From positions 1 through 64,000 of the forward strand of contig JAGVSM010003697.1 in the NCBI GenBank assembly GCA_022494885.1: DNA of 64,000 nucleotides, in the 5' to 3' direction. A program made the translations under genes and the position numbers. Every line of letters starts with the position of its first letter. Positions within the stretch are counted from its first letter, which is position 1. A model generated the notes under the pieces. The model did no database searches and was not told where the DNA came from. It saw only the letters and a program-made list of their open reading frames with translations. Source of the DNA: Micrasema longulum. Its lineage: Eukaryota; Arthropoda; Insecta; Trichoptera; Brachycentridae. Shown here piece after piece: positions 1 to 11,589 of this stretch.

Positions 1-190
1 TTTTTTTTTTACACGAAAAAGAAATATTTGCGTTCTTATAATTTACGTAAGTATTTAATTTTGAGGCCATTTTCAACGAGGTGTAAATAACTCTATTAGA
101 AAATGGAAATCAAGTTAGGGTAGAGTGGGATTCGAACCACGGACCTTTGATCCGTGAGTCCGAGACACTAGCCACGGGACCACAACCCGA
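1..190 (-). repeat. tRNA-derived SINE, family C (copy 1)
   Basis: Read on the minus strand, a tRNA-like head (about 190 down to 115) has an A-box-like GTGGCTAGTG and a B-box GGTTCGAATCC, then a body with AACTCGTTGAAAATGGCC and a poly-A-type tail (the T run at the window start). Three other copies (3944-4136, 49463-49625, 50548-50752) share the whole arrangement. The tail may continue before the window. The head may trigger tRNA finders, but it is part of the SINE. Confidence 0.85.
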
Positions 191-192
191 TT

Positions 193-404
193 CTATGCCT
201 GATATCTAGATGGAACATATGATGTCGACAATTCCGGCTTTTTTGTCGACTTCCAACTCCTGTGCGTCCTTCATTCGCTATAATAATATGCAATTTAAAA
301 AATTTCTATCACTGTCCATACATTCCATGCTTGATACCTAGTTGGAATATATGATGTCGACAATTCCGGCTTTTCTGTCGACTTCCAACTCCTGTGCGTC
401 CTTC
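193..404 (+). repeat. Direct repeat of about 78 bp, two copies
   Basis: The unit at 193-272 recurs at 327-404 with few changes. Each contains GATGTCGACAATTCCGGC and ACTTCCAACTCCTGTGCGTC. The units are 54 bp apart and lie directly next to the SINE-C head. Within each unit GTCGAC occurs twice around the CCGGC core. Local duplication is the simplest reading; no gene is visible. Confidence 0.7.
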
Positions 405-538
405 CGATCCGCGTCCCGCAGGTTCAGACTGCCAACGAGTTGTCAACTGTTTGTTCCAGGACTTGAAAACACGGTGCTTTGTAAAAGTCGATACATGTTA
501 TTTATGAGTATTATCAATTTAAAAAAAAACATTATGAT

Positions 539-778
539 TGTCCGCTTTGTGGTCTAGTGGTCAGCGCGTTTGCCTACCATGCACGAGGTTTCAGATTCGA
601 TTCCCGACAAGGTTGATACGGAATACGGAAATCTGTTTTCGCCCTGGAATAGTACATAGTCCATTGACTGACATCTATTGTGAGACTGATTTATCATCTT
701 GCATTAAAGTTATCGATATATGCTACGATTGATGTACCCGTGTTGTACGGTGCGGGGTGGGAAATGATGATGCTGATT
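539..778 (+). repeat. tRNA-derived SINE, family A, old copy
   Basis: The tRNA-like head TGGTCTAGTGGTCAGCGCG (A box) and GATTCGATTCCCGAC (B box) is followed by a degenerate body ending in GGGAAATGATGATGCTGA. It matches the better copy at 33551-33803 in order, but the middle is strongly diverged. Confidence 0.75.
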
Positions 779-1182
779 AAGTAATGCTTTAATTGAGATG
801 AATCTCGCTGAAAAACATTAAAAAAATAAATCATGAACAAACAGGGGTGGCGGATAGGGGTTGCAGGTAAACCCACCTGCATAATAAAACAAGTAAACAT
901 GAAAACGGAAGGGTAAATCAAGGTCGGGCTGAGTAAAAGCTCTCAGGTGAATGCATAGTATCGACTACCCCCAGTTGGTTTGATGTAACACTAATTTAAC
1001 ACATAAATATAATTTGCACATTCCATTCTGTGATCTGTAAACATATGTATAAAAATACGACATGTTTATTCTTCTATACCTTATAATAATCTTAAACCTG
1101 TATAATCTTTTTCATTTGTACCGTTCTTGACCCCATGTGGAGTCGTGAAGTTGCTATATAAATAATACAATGTCGGCGCGAA
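779..1182. other. AT-rich sequence without recognised gene
   Basis: Only short open frames occur here, and none resembles a known family. A small hairpin GCAGGT..ACCTGC lies near 863-881. I see nothing else supportable. Confidence 0.5.
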
Positions 1183-1290
1183 ATATTTATTTATTTATTT
1201 ATTATTATTCACAAATCATTGACGCATTTACATTTATTGCGACACAAATCTCAACTCCACGACACTGTGGAGTTAGGACGAATTACTACA
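1183..1290 (-). repeat. LINE 3' end fragment
   Basis: A TTTATTTATTTATT run, the complement of an A-rich tail, is followed by a small hairpin CTCCAC..GTGGAG. The same layout is seen at 11590-11720, where a LINE C-terminus follows. Probably a strongly 5'-truncated retrotransposon copy. Confidence 0.45.
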
Positions 1291-1294
1291 GTAA

Positions 1295-1638
1295 TACATG
1301 ATGTTTTTTAAACCCTGTCACATCCGAAACCACGATGATCAGTATGAGCAAGAAGACATATTGGCACATTAAAATATTTTTTTAGAACGACTAAAATCTT
1401 AAAAAATAAAATATAGAAAAAAACAAATGGTTGCTTACTTCTGCATGGGAGAAACGAGGAGGGGGGGAGGCTGAACCACACGGCCGCGCCCCCAACCCTT
1501 CTGCCCTACAGAAGTAGGCAACCGTTTGTTTTTCTTAAAATATTTTATGTAAAAAAATAAAAAATAATTTGCTAATATGTCTTCTTGCCCAAACTGATCG
1601 TGGTTTCGGATGTGACAGGGTTTAAAGAAAACCCTGTA
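1295..1638. mobile_element. Foldback MITE, family P, copy 1
   Basis: A non-autonomous element that is almost one palindrome. The left end TTTAAACCCTGTCACATCCG returns inverted at the right end as GGATGTGACAGGGTTTAAA, and the inner arms around GGTTGCTTACTTCTGC return as GCAGAAGTAGGCAACC-type sequence. TA flanks fit Tc1/mariner-type insertion. Other copies: 32101-32472, 37789-38151, 60256-60600. The left terminus is degenerate here. It codes for nothing. Confidence 0.85.
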
Positions 1639-1639
1639 T

Positions 1640-2631
1640 AGTACAACCAAACATAAAAAAGAACATAAAGCCTATCGATATAGAAAGAACAAACAATGGA
1701 GTACATTTTATTTGCATGAAATAACTGACTTAAATAGTTTAAAAAGATTTTTTTTTTATTTTGCAATATTTCATAGTTTCCCCCAAGCATAAGCTTGATA
1801 GTTCGATCTTAATGTAACAACAATAATTATCGAAATACGGCGCAATTTTAGTTCCAGTGTAAAAATATTCGAAATGCATCATTAGGTGCAAGGAAGACTT
1901 AATTGTTAAATATTTTTATTAAAATATTTATTCCTCCGTTAGTATTTAAATTGCTTCTTTTAACCATTTTGTGTGATATTCTTCTTTAGCCTTCTCTCTA
2001 AACTGCTCTAATTAATATCAATCAACTTGAATTATCATGAACAACGCCGCGCCTTTTCGTTACTCGTAGATAGGATGTTATTAAATGCAAGCCATTTATA
2101 GTACTTTATAAAGGGCAACGTTGCACATCAAATTATAATTTATAAAGTGTTAATAAAAATATCTCATATTTTTTCCGTCGGCAGCAGTATATATTTTTTC
2201 CGTTTTGATACTAATCTAATCAATTGAAATACTCGCGTTAGTATCCATTTTTTCCTCCTATTGTGGAAATCAGTTATTTGTACTTACTTATGCTTGAGAA
2301 ATCATTCTTAGCATCATCGATAACACGTTACCATCAATAAATGTATTGTTATCGATGACTGCGATTCGTGTTTTTAATGCAGAGCCTATCTATTTCCACA
2401 CAATTTAAATGTAACAAAGTTTTATCTATCTTCAAGTGCATTTAATTTTTATGTGATTTGTTCGTTGTATATAAGTGACAAAAAAGATGACATGCGGACA
2501 TGTGGTCCATTGGCCCGTATTACCTACAATGGAAAGTTTACAAGGTTATCGCGAATTGACTGTAAAGTAAAATGGAATTTTATGTATATTATTTATATAA
2601 AATATGTTTTTAAACATAAATTACAGGTTAC
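1640..2631. other. AT-rich unique sequence
   Basis: No coding frame of note, no recognised repeat. Several ATCGAT motifs and short poly-A/T runs occur. Confidence 0.5.
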
Positions 2632-2672
2632 ACTTCGACCGGTTTCGAGGTTACTACCTCAACGTTGGGAAT
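2632..2672 (-). ncRNA. Hammerhead-ribozyme-like core motif (degenerate)
   Basis: On the minus strand a strong stem (GAGGT..ACCTC) is followed directly by GAAACCGGTC. That is the layout of hammerhead helix II, the invariant GAAA, a minimal self-complementary helix III (ACCGGT) and the cleavage-site C. The expected CUGANGA box reads CAACGTT, so activity is unlikely. Similar motifs occur at 26617-26657, 26854-26895 and, weaker, 45915-45950. Confidence 0.35.
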
Positions 2673-3559
2673 TAAACTAACCTATAATTGTTACTATTTA
2701 TGTTATAAAATATTGTATGGAAAAGACAGAAAAATACAAATTTATAAACATGTAAGTGTACAATGTCATACCACAAAGTGAAAAATGTTTTTGATAACAA
2801 TAATATAAATGACAAGTTTTCGACCATGATACTTCAAATGTTTATACAAATACACACATTATCGTACAGAAAATTTGATTTTACTTTAGACAATTGAAGA
2901 ATACTCTGTTAACTTCCCATTGTGGTCGGGGCCCTGATTATTGTGTATTTAGCACTTGCACACTCTTTTATTCGTTTAAATTGTGAAAAGGCCATTAAAA
3001 AAACGAAGAAGAAGAAGTATTCGTTTAAATTGTGCTGTAGTGATGCTCACAGAATCGCTCTAATTCAATCATATTTTTTAAAAATACAAAAAAACAGTAC
3101 TAGTGCGTTGTGCATTTCCATAAATGAATGAGAAACTTTGGCGAACACGACAATATATTAAATCCACCCATTTAGCGGTTGCAACTCCAATGCAGACAGT
3201 TTAGTGGCTTTTCTCTTGAATGTAGATGCATGTTATGTTAGGTTTATGATAGGAAACTGTGCACGTGCGTCGTTATAGACGTAGATAGACCAGCGAGATG
3301 AATGTGTCTAGACATGCTATTGCAACACAGCCCATCGCCCATGGCGCATGGCTTTAAATATTATTTCACCCTGAAATTACACTCAGACTCAATAAATCAA
3401 CTATTTATTCAGTACTGTGCAATTATATCTCAATTAAAATTCTCTAACGAGAAACAATAAATTACCATTAACAAACAAATAAAATATTGCTATATGATAT
3501 ACATATCCATACTTTTAACAGAAATAATTTTGATTAAACATAAGTAAATGAATCTTTGA
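2673..3559. other. Unassigned AT-rich sequence
   Basis: No recognisable gene or repeat. A modestly GC-richer patch lies at 3235-3360. The short open frame at 2922-3131 has no recognisable domain and is probably chance. Confidence 0.45.
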
Positions 3560-3710
3560 CATAAAATAAATAAAACAACTTTGTTTTTAACCACTAATTT
3601 TTATTTTTCACCGACCGGTTTCAAATCAAACTATGTATAAAGAATTATTGGCGGTTTCGAGATTACGTATTTAAATTATGTTTGTTAACAATATCTCCCC
3701 ACTGGGAATC
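3560..3710 (-). repeat. Fragment of palindromic family H
   Basis: Shares AAAACAACTTTGTTTTTAAC and CACCGACCGGTTTCAAA with both arms of the large palindrome at 26569-26943, then diverges. Only a single arm is present. Confidence 0.65.
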
Positions 3711-3943
3711 AAATAGATAAAAATACGTGTAGTATAATATTTATCTTCGTTCGACGTGCAATAAATCCTATTTGTGTATTTAAAAAAAATAGCTGCTAAA
3801 CATTGCACCACAGTTATTTTTTGTTCTTTTACAGAAAGTATGCTAAATGCATAAGTATCGTAATAACGGGATGCAGAAAATTCGATCGAACAAAAAAGTA
3901 CACAATCGCTTACGTACTAAAAATGTCATTTTTTAATAACTAT

Positions 3944-4136
3944 GTTTTTTTTTTTTTAAAGAAATATTAGAGTTCTTATGATTTAGTCAAATATATATTT
4001 TTTAGGGCCTATGACAACGAGTTGTAAATAACTCACTATTAGAAAATGGGAATCGAGTTGGGGTAGAGTGGGGTTCGAACCTCGGACCTCTGATCCGCGA
4101 GTCCGCAACACTAGCCACGGGAACACAACCTGATTC
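3944..4136 (-). repeat. tRNA-derived SINE, family C (copy 2)
   Basis: A T run (complement of the tail) is followed by the body with ACAACGAGTTGTAAATAACT and the tRNA-like head with B box GGTTCGAACCTC (plus-strand reading) and CTAGCCACGGGA. It aligns end to end with the copy at 1-190. Confidence 0.85.
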
Positions 4137-5229
4137 GATTGTTTTGTAATAAGTATTCTTGTTCACAAGTTCTCTTTAAAATAATTCAAGAAATCTTGTG
4201 TAATACTCGGCTACCTTAATAGGTACATGTATGTAATAAGTTTTAAAGACTCGAAATGTTCTTTCTCCCCTCTTCGATCCTGCTATCAACCCTTTCAAAG
4301 TACGCTATCTTTTATGTATACTCGTACACCTAATGTAGGAAATTATCATCACAGATTCCATGTTCAATGTAATGTTCTGATGTATACTTCTTATATTATG
4401 ATTTACCGTGCCCCGTAAAATGATTGTCGCTGATAAAATATTTTGTTTTTTGCGCTAATCAATAATTCGCGACGGATTGTGTAACCTCGTTTAATATAAC
4501 TTGAACCAGCGCGTTTTTTGTTAGTCAAATATTCATCAATCACTTCTCCAATCCTCTGATGAAAACCGCCGCGCCAGTTTCCAACATCGCTCGCTTCACG
4601 CCATACATATTATATATACTGTTACACTGTCACCATCATTCTCTAACAATTGAAGCATTGTCACAAAGATAGAGTTAGCTGTCACAGAATAGATGCGTCT
4701 TTCCTCTAAAATGAATAATGTTTCCCCCCAGAGCGTTCCTTCTAAAATAAATGAATGCATTCAGCGTGCTCCATATACTCGGATTGTATCTGTTAACCGG
4801 GTTTTCGTTGAAATGTTTGCGTGTTGAATGCCACCAAAAGGCGGAAGAGTTATGCTGTAATTCCCTTTTTACTATTTCCAGTAATGTTAGCGAATGCATT
4901 AAGTTTCCCTGTACGAGGTCATTGTATTCTCTTCATCGCTTTCGACCTTTCGTCGTGGCTTTGAGGAAATTTGTGCAGTTTATTCCGTTTGAATTAGTTT
5001 GTTCCCAGAACTACACAAATTATCTGTTATGGTTTATTTTAAGTTTAAAAAAAAACACTGTACATAGGTAAACGTGGTATCCGGAAGGTTTCAAAGTATG
5101 TCTCACTTCAGTCTTGAAACTACATCGTTCAAAAGACTCCAAGACTAGAATTTTATAAATATCACTCGTTTTCTTTTAGATACTGAGATTGTATTTAATA
5201 CCTACGATAATAAGCCAAGCATTTCTGGT
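4137..5229. other. Unassigned sequence with a 106-codon open frame
   Basis: An open frame at 4751-5071 (plus) encodes a Cys-rich, otherwise featureless 106-residue product. It overlaps an antisense open frame, has no recognisable domain and no clear promoter. I treat it as non-coding, possibly part of an old LINE upstream of the tail at 5230-5480. Confidence 0.35.
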
Positions 5230-5480
5230 ATTTTTGTTTGTTCATATGTTTGTTAATTTTTTTGAAAACATAAATTATATGTACTTTTTTTCGCTCCTTA
5301 TATTTAAGTTAGTAGTAATTATTATTATACATCTATGTAGTGGTATCATATGATTTAATGTAAAGGATCTTTACCGACAAGCCATATTAATTGGCTTGGT
5401 GAGTCCTGTAGAAAAAAAAATGTTTTAAAAAACAATAAAAATGTAATATTGTATGTAAATAATAAATAATAAAAAATTCA
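5230..5480 (+). repeat. LINE 3' tail fragment
   Basis: Contains a short hairpin (AAGCCATATTAATTGGCTT) followed by A-rich AATAATAAATAATAAA sequence, the layout of other LINE 3' ends in this window. No coding part is recognisable. Confidence 0.4.
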
Positions 5481-7814
5481 TACATACTTGATAAACCGCA
5501 AGCAGTAAAAACATGTTTAAAAATGTATTTTTTCTAAAAGTATTAACTTTTATATATTTATTTAAAAAATTGTTGTAAATAGTGACCATCATCCTAATTT
5601 TATCATTCTATTCGTTTTCTTACTGAAAAAAATATCTCTACAACAAACCATGTAACCCTTGTTGTCAAACCAAAAGAAGCTTTTCAATACTACTGATCTT
5701 CGAAATTACTCCATACCACTTCTACTACACCTCCCTTAAAGTTTTTGTAAATTAACTTGCCAATAAAGCAATGTAAATTATGACTATGACTTAATTTTCT
5801 AAACCAAGTTTGATCAAATAAATTGCTGTCAGGAAAAGGGTAATTTATTAAAATTTATGTGTCACCTGTATTCCAAAGAAATAAGCCCGATTTAAGAAAA
5901 TATAAACCAGTTAACTGTCATAATAAAATATGTAATTAAGAATCATACACGTGTACCTAACTCGATATTAAATAATAACCCAGTGGGATTTGCAACACTT
6001 ATGAATCATTCTAAAATAAGTGTGAATTGTCATTATTTATTAAAGCTGTTGCAACATAAACTGCGCTGCATAACAATTTAATATTCCCGTAAAAGTGCAT
6101 TATTCAAGATTACACAAATATTTAATTACGTTCAATATGTCTTTTGGGTTTTTTTTAAAAATATGTTTTTACTTTTTTTTTGCTATTTGGTACCAATAAA
6201 ATTACATATTAATATATACTGTAAACACATTATTATACTTCAAATAACAAAAATCCATCTTAGGTCAGGCTGAGCCATGTTAGATGGAGACCAACCTAAC
6301 TAGAGGACATTCCATATTCGTGTTCAAATACTGATAATAAATACCGTGATTCAATAAATAAATAAAACTAGGGATGAAAAAAATATAAGATTACCAATGA
6401 GGGGAAGAACAGCCTTAAAACACATTGTACAAGGGATTAAAGACGTACAAAATGAGTTACCTGAATAAATAAAAGAAATATTGAAATATTTCAAATTAAT
6501 TTGAAAAAATATGTTCTTAGGGAAATTTCGATAAAAAAACGTAATAATATTAAAAGTTTTTTACAGTTCTTAAGATGTTATGAACTAACTTAATAGAGCA
6601 TAAATTAAATAAAAAAATATATAAATTTTAAAATAAAGATTCGCGTTGTATTTTATATTTGTTATAATATTGTAATTCAGATTGTTTGACAAATATGTTT
6701 TTATCTTTAACTGAAATATACAAATAATTAAATAAATATATATTCACTTTTTCAAACTTTTGCGTGTAGTACGTACCTACATTTTGTTTAGTGCTATAAA
6801 CAATAAATACCTATCAATATTAATTTGAATAAAAAAGAGCGTATTTTATTAGGAAAACCATAAAATATAATTTTAAAAAATAGATGTATAAATAAATTAA
6901 AATATAGTATAAAAAATAGTACATACGTCTGATTAAAGTTTATTACAAATATAATAGTAAAACAGGTTGCACATACTATCAATAAAATACTTAAATAAAT
7001 AAATTAATGGTCACATTATTTTTATTGTCATCATATTTTAAATACATGTGTACTTTAATGTATTTTATTAAAATTTATTTCTTAAAGGTATCGCTGAGAA
7101 TATTAAAATTAAACTTAAATTTAGTTTCTAAAATTTATAAGTTACTTGGGACGTCTGGGAATATAGAAGGCTTCGTGACTTTCGCAAGTTCAATGTCAGT
7201 ATTATTTTTCGTGTATAATACCCATCTTTAATTACCGCCTAAAGCACAAAGAACCCTTTTATATTAAAACTACGAAGATTGACTTCGCTTGTATTAAAAT
7301 ATCGTATTAGTTAAATTTGTATTTTGAGTTTACTTTTACTTGCTAATTTGAAACATCAGATTTAAAAAAATCATATTAGGGTGACCCTTAAATGTTATTT
7401 TTGTTTTCGTAGAATTGTAATTTATTTGCGTATGTGCTGAAAATAAATGGATTTGACTATTTTTTATATTTCTTGGTATGCCTACATATTTACCAAACGA
7501 AATATTTTACTTATGTTGGCTGTTCCAATAAATACAAATATTCCATCAAAATGCTATTTACTGAATTAATGTATCTTATATGCATCGTGCTACTTTCTGG
7601 AAAAAAACTGGAGAAATAATAAATCACAATAAAATATTTTGGGTTTCTAACAACGCTACGTTTTTCTTTCTACTAACATAAATTATGACTAAAATTGTTT
7701 TGGAGTCATGTAGTCAATGTTTTTTGTTTCAATAATATATACGCTTAAATACATTGTTTAGTCATAAATTATATTCAAGGAATAATTTAATCAAAATTCT
7801 TGATATGATATGCT
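5481..7814. other. Long AT-rich stretch without features
   Basis: About 2.3 kb of very AT-rich DNA. Short open frames at 6794-6982, 7007-7231 and 7434-7619 are low-complexity and hydrophobic, as expected of chance translation of AT-rich DNA. No repeat shared with the rest of the window was noticed. Confidence 0.5.
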
Positions 7815-8235
7815 TACTTATTTTTTTTTATTTATAAATCATATAACACAAAGTATTTTACAAGTATAATACGTTGAATTACATTTCCAGGAATTACAAA
7901 AACTCAATTCGGGACATAAATAATATTAACATTTAGAAAATAACACATATTGAGAACAACAAAGAAACAAAACAAGTTTAGCACCTTTACAACTTAATAT
8001 AGCACAACAATATATTCGCCTAAAACCTTTTCTTGCACAAGCAGAATAAATATATATAAAAAAACGCTTTAAACAATAAAATAAAAGTAGTGAATCTACT
8101 AAGGTAGATAAGGTCATTAACATCACATGCCATGCAGATGATGCTGCCATAGTTATGATGAGAACATATCCATCTCAGTTAGTTAACACCTGGATGCCTT
8201 AGAAATGTCGTATAGTACAATGAACACATGATTAA
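7815..8235 (-). repeat. Dispersed LINE-like 3' unit L-b (copy 1)
   Basis: On the minus strand this about 420-bp unit matches 30131-30545 nearly end to end: CATGTGTTCATTGTACTATA at the start, GTCCCGAATTGAG near the end, then an A-rich ATAAATAAA tail. It looks like the 3' end of a retrotransposon. A 60-80 codon hydrophobic frame is shared between copies but carries no recognised domain. Confidence 0.7.
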
Positions 8236-9486
8236 TATATTTTTATAATTTTTGTCCTGTCGTATTAACTATCTGCAGACTTATCTATTTTTTCTTGTTA
8301 TACGAATTTTTCTCGTCGCTAGCATGTTATTGCCAACATTTCATCCAACTATAAAGTTTAAGAATCATACATTAATGTTTTCAGAAGTTTTCTGGTAAGT
8401 TATATAGAAAATATTTATCTTTCTTTTATTTGATTTATTTTTATTTTATTTTTTCGGAATTTGTACAGCTTTTACATCAAAAGTATGTAGAAATATATTA
8501 ACAATTACTAGAGCCAATTAAAATATCCACTGTTAATCTTATAATACATAATATATAAGAAAAGAGTTTACAAAATTACTATTTATAATTTTTGCTTACT
8601 ATAATTTTTCCCTTTTGTATACCTGTATTTTCCATTAATTTTGTAACTAGTAAATCAACAATTTGTTAGCTCTTCATAAACTCTTGTCTAGTTGGGCGGC
8701 AAATTGTGGATTGCAATTGTAAAAAAAATACATTTATGTTTTGTTTTATAGTTTTTTTTTCGTTTCTCTTAAATAGTTTGCTAGAATATCACCGACATCA
8801 ATGAAGTTTTCCGCTATTTAACTTGACAAAAATCGACATACGAAAGAATTGAACAAATTTAGATTTTTAAACATTGGCAGAATTGTGAATGTTTGAGTGT
8901 AATGTGGATACTAAATAATAATTATTAGGTATTATTATCTTCGTTAATTTAAATATCTTTATTTTGTGAAAATTACATTAAGGGCATCGTACAATTAATT
9001 ATATATCTCAACGCGTCTTGCAGTTACAGAACGCATAGGCGGTTGGTTCTAGTTCCCTTTTTTCTGATTATTGTAAATTTTAATAATAGATTAGGTGTTT
9101 TGATTTATATTTTTATAATAGTTTGCAGATAAGAGCTAAAACGTCCTACTTAAATCACCCAACGACATACCTTATGATAAAAATAAACGGGAATCCGGCA
9201 AAAAAACGCAAAAAAAAAAAAATTCATTTAATTTTTTTTACTATCCCCTTTAAAACAATCGCCATTTGGGACGATACATTGATGCCAACGCTTAATCTAA
9301 TTGTCCATGCACTTTTCATTGGCCTGCAAAGGTATGGGCCATATAATTAAGAATAGTCCAGAAGGAGCGTAGAATCATATTTGAATACATCGGACTGTGT
9401 CCAATAATTCCCCCACTATGCTCCACTTTCGCCGCGCGTATTCGTGATGTCGCCGCGTAATGTTGCACGATAATTAAAAAAAAAAA
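8236..9486. other. AT-rich unassigned sequence
   Basis: No gene or repeat recognised. The 75-codon frame at 9123-9350 runs through a poly-A stretch and shows no domain. Confidence 0.45.
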
Positions 9487-9740
9487 TTATAACACAAATG
9501 TAAGGTCCAGAAGTGTCGCAATATAAAATCTTTTTGATAGTGATAATTATTAATGTAATTTATATAGATGGTGTTTTATGTTTCTTGTACAATAATGTTT
9601 TCTTTCTATTTCGGATGTATTAATATGTATGAAACTATGTATTGTCAAATGTTTTTTCTTATGTACGGTCCTAAATGAGTTTTTTTAAATAACTCCTGGG
9701 AGTATAATGTGTACTTTTTGTATTATATGTTTTATTAATA
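9487..9740 (+). repeat. LINE 3' end, unit L-a (copy 1)
   Basis: Shares AGTGTCGCAATA, TCTTTTTGATAGTGATA, TGTAATTTATATAGATGGT and an ATTAATAATAAT tail with 24738-25165 (split by a SINE-B) and, inverted, with 57350-57655. The simple-repeat tail and shared 3' border fit a 5'-truncated non-LTR retrotransposon. Confidence 0.75.
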
Positions 9741-9950
9741 ATAATTTTTTAAAAAAGCAATCTGTTAATTTCTCTAAAATTTTATTGTGCACGCGGAAAT
9801 ATTGATTGACACAACAGAGTAGATAAGTAAAGGGTCACTTAATAAGAGTCATTGAAATAATGAACTTTAAACTTAAAATATAAAACAAATTTTATTTTCA
9901 TAAAACGGATATTTTTATATCATGTTAAATAATATTTGATGTTTTAAAGA

Positions 9951-10610
9951 TAATGTCGTTCAAATGTCTCCCACGGCGTTGTTTAATCCGAGGTCTAATC
10001 AAAAATCAAAAACTTAGTAACAATCACCGCTGTATAAGACGGCGTTTTATCGTGGTGAAAAATCCACGAATTGTCCTTCCATATTCCTTCAGTGCTTTTG
10101 GGACGAGGGGGGCAGTGACGCGTTTCATGCCCAAAACATCTTAATGATGAAATGCTCAATAACACAGCAAGCTCTCAGATTCGTAAACATCGATTTTTCA
10201 ACACGATTTGCTTTGCCGATTCGATGTTTTCTTCGGTACTTGACGTTGCTGGACGTCCAGTATGTTTATCATCACCTAAGCTTTCACGAACGTTGTTAAA
10301 CCTCTTCTACTATTCGTATGCCCGTGTTTTTGACATACACAGTTTTTTGAAGACTTTATTTAACATTTTCTGAAATGTTTCGGCACACAAAACTTTATTA
10401 GCAACACAAAATTTGAGGCACGCTCGTTGTGCCAATTTTTTATCCATTGTAAAAATCGCCACACAGCAGTTTTCCGACTCACTCAAACAGACGCTGACAG
10501 AATACTGGGCATCCGATCGCCGTCAAACTTTGACATATTGTCAAAAACAGTGCTGTCAACGTGGCTAAAAAGAATACCGATTGGTGTAGCGCGGGCATTT
10601 CAAATTAGAA
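9951..10610 (-). mobile_element. Internally deleted mariner element
   Basis: A minus-strand mariner relic. Weak terminal similarity is visible between TGTCGTTCAAATGTCTCCC at the left and the inverted GAAATGCCCGCGC at about 10590-10610. It contains a decayed transposase (9960-10447). About half of a typical 1.3-kb mariner is missing, mainly between the DNA-binding part and the catalytic centre. It borders an X-family fragment on the right. Confidence 0.65.
9960..10447 (-). pseudogene. Mariner transposase pseudogene
   Basis: Transposase of the mariner type (would cut and paste its own element at TA sites). Read from the ATG at 10447, the product begins MDKKLAQRACLKFCVANK, like the N-terminal helix-turn-helix domain of many insect mariners. 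It continues through frame breaks with MSKTRAYE, a basic GRPATSSTEENIESAKQ segment and GMKRVTAPLVPKAL. A large deletion then joins to HHDKTPSYTAVIVTKFL, the region of the second catalytic Asp. The first Asp motif and the SPD motif of the third are lost. Several stops make it inactive. Identification rests on these family motifs remembered from mariners; the exact subfamily is not determined. Confidence 0.75.
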
Positions 10611-10682
10611 ATTCCCTTTTGTTTTTGATCATATGGTATAGTAAGCCATATAAATGCCAGACGTCCACATTCCCTTCACAAT

Positions 10683-11105
10683 TTTTTTTTCTATCCAAAT
10701 GAGATTGTCAAAATGTTTGTAGACAAAGACTGGATTTTACTTCCTATAGAGTTATTTATATGAAAATATTACAACAGAAATGAAGAACATTTTAGAGAAT
10801 AAAATTTGAAGTCGATTAAACCAACGTCCAAGAAGTATAAAAATTGAAAAATGCTTTCAAGCGTTGCTTAGTATGTGAAATAATTCTGTCAGATGAATCT
10901 TACCCACGTGATAAAGGTTTCAGCTCTTTTACTTCACAACAGATAGAAGAGTCGAGAAAATGTGGATGTTTGAACGTGGGCAGAATGGTGAATATTACAC
11001 AGTATGTAAAGTGTCCACTTTAACCAGCCAATGCTAGGTCGTGAGCTATGTAAATGTCTAGACTTCCATATTTCTTTCTTTAAAGTGTTCTCCATTTCTG
11101 TTGTC
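10683..11105. repeat. Inverted-repeat family X (copy 1)
   Basis: Left part AAATGTTTGTAGACAAAGAC..ACAACAGAAATGAAGAACAT returns inverted on the right as GTTCTCCATTTCTGTTGT, together with AATGTCTAGACTTCCATAT. The same blocks occur at 12840-13030, 21604-21862, 22736-23310, 28361-28565, 56398-56475, 57292-57800 and 61365-61790. Inner sequence is diverged. Probably a non-autonomous DNA element with long terminal inverted repeats. Confidence 0.7.
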
Positions 11106-11589
11106 AAATCTTAATTTTCTGTCCCTGTTAAAATATAAATCAATTGCAAAATTATTTACGTAAATCGATAAATCTGTAAATCTATTAATTTTCACAACGT
11201 TCGCTAGTGACGTTGACCTTATCGGTCCATGTACGGAGTACTGTATACAATATAGTTGGTACCAAATAATAGTACTGTAGTGTAGGCAACACAATACAAA
11301 TGTTAACGCCACATTTGCTTCGCAGCAAATCTCCGTTTGTTCCGGTCGATGATCTCCTAAATTGATATGCTAAAACTTTCAAATCTCGCGATACTGAAAG
11401 ACGCTATTTAAGAAAACCATGCGTGGAAATCTTTTGTCTCAAATAACGTTAGTCGTCTTTACATCTGAGATAATGTTCTTCGTAAGAAAACCCATACGCG
11501 ATTCCTTCTAAGCTACATTTTCTTTTCAAATTACATTTTTTCTGGGCCTACTTACTGCCTTCTATTTTTTCTTAAATCATGACTTAGGT
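11106..11589. other. Unassigned sequence
   Basis: Open frames at 11058-11312 and 11185-11382 overlap each other in different frames and show no domain. No repeat recognised. Confidence 0.4.

Noticed and set aside
4751..5071. 106-codon open frame as a host gene
   Set aside because: No domain, overlaps an antisense frame of similar quality, no repeat or splice support.
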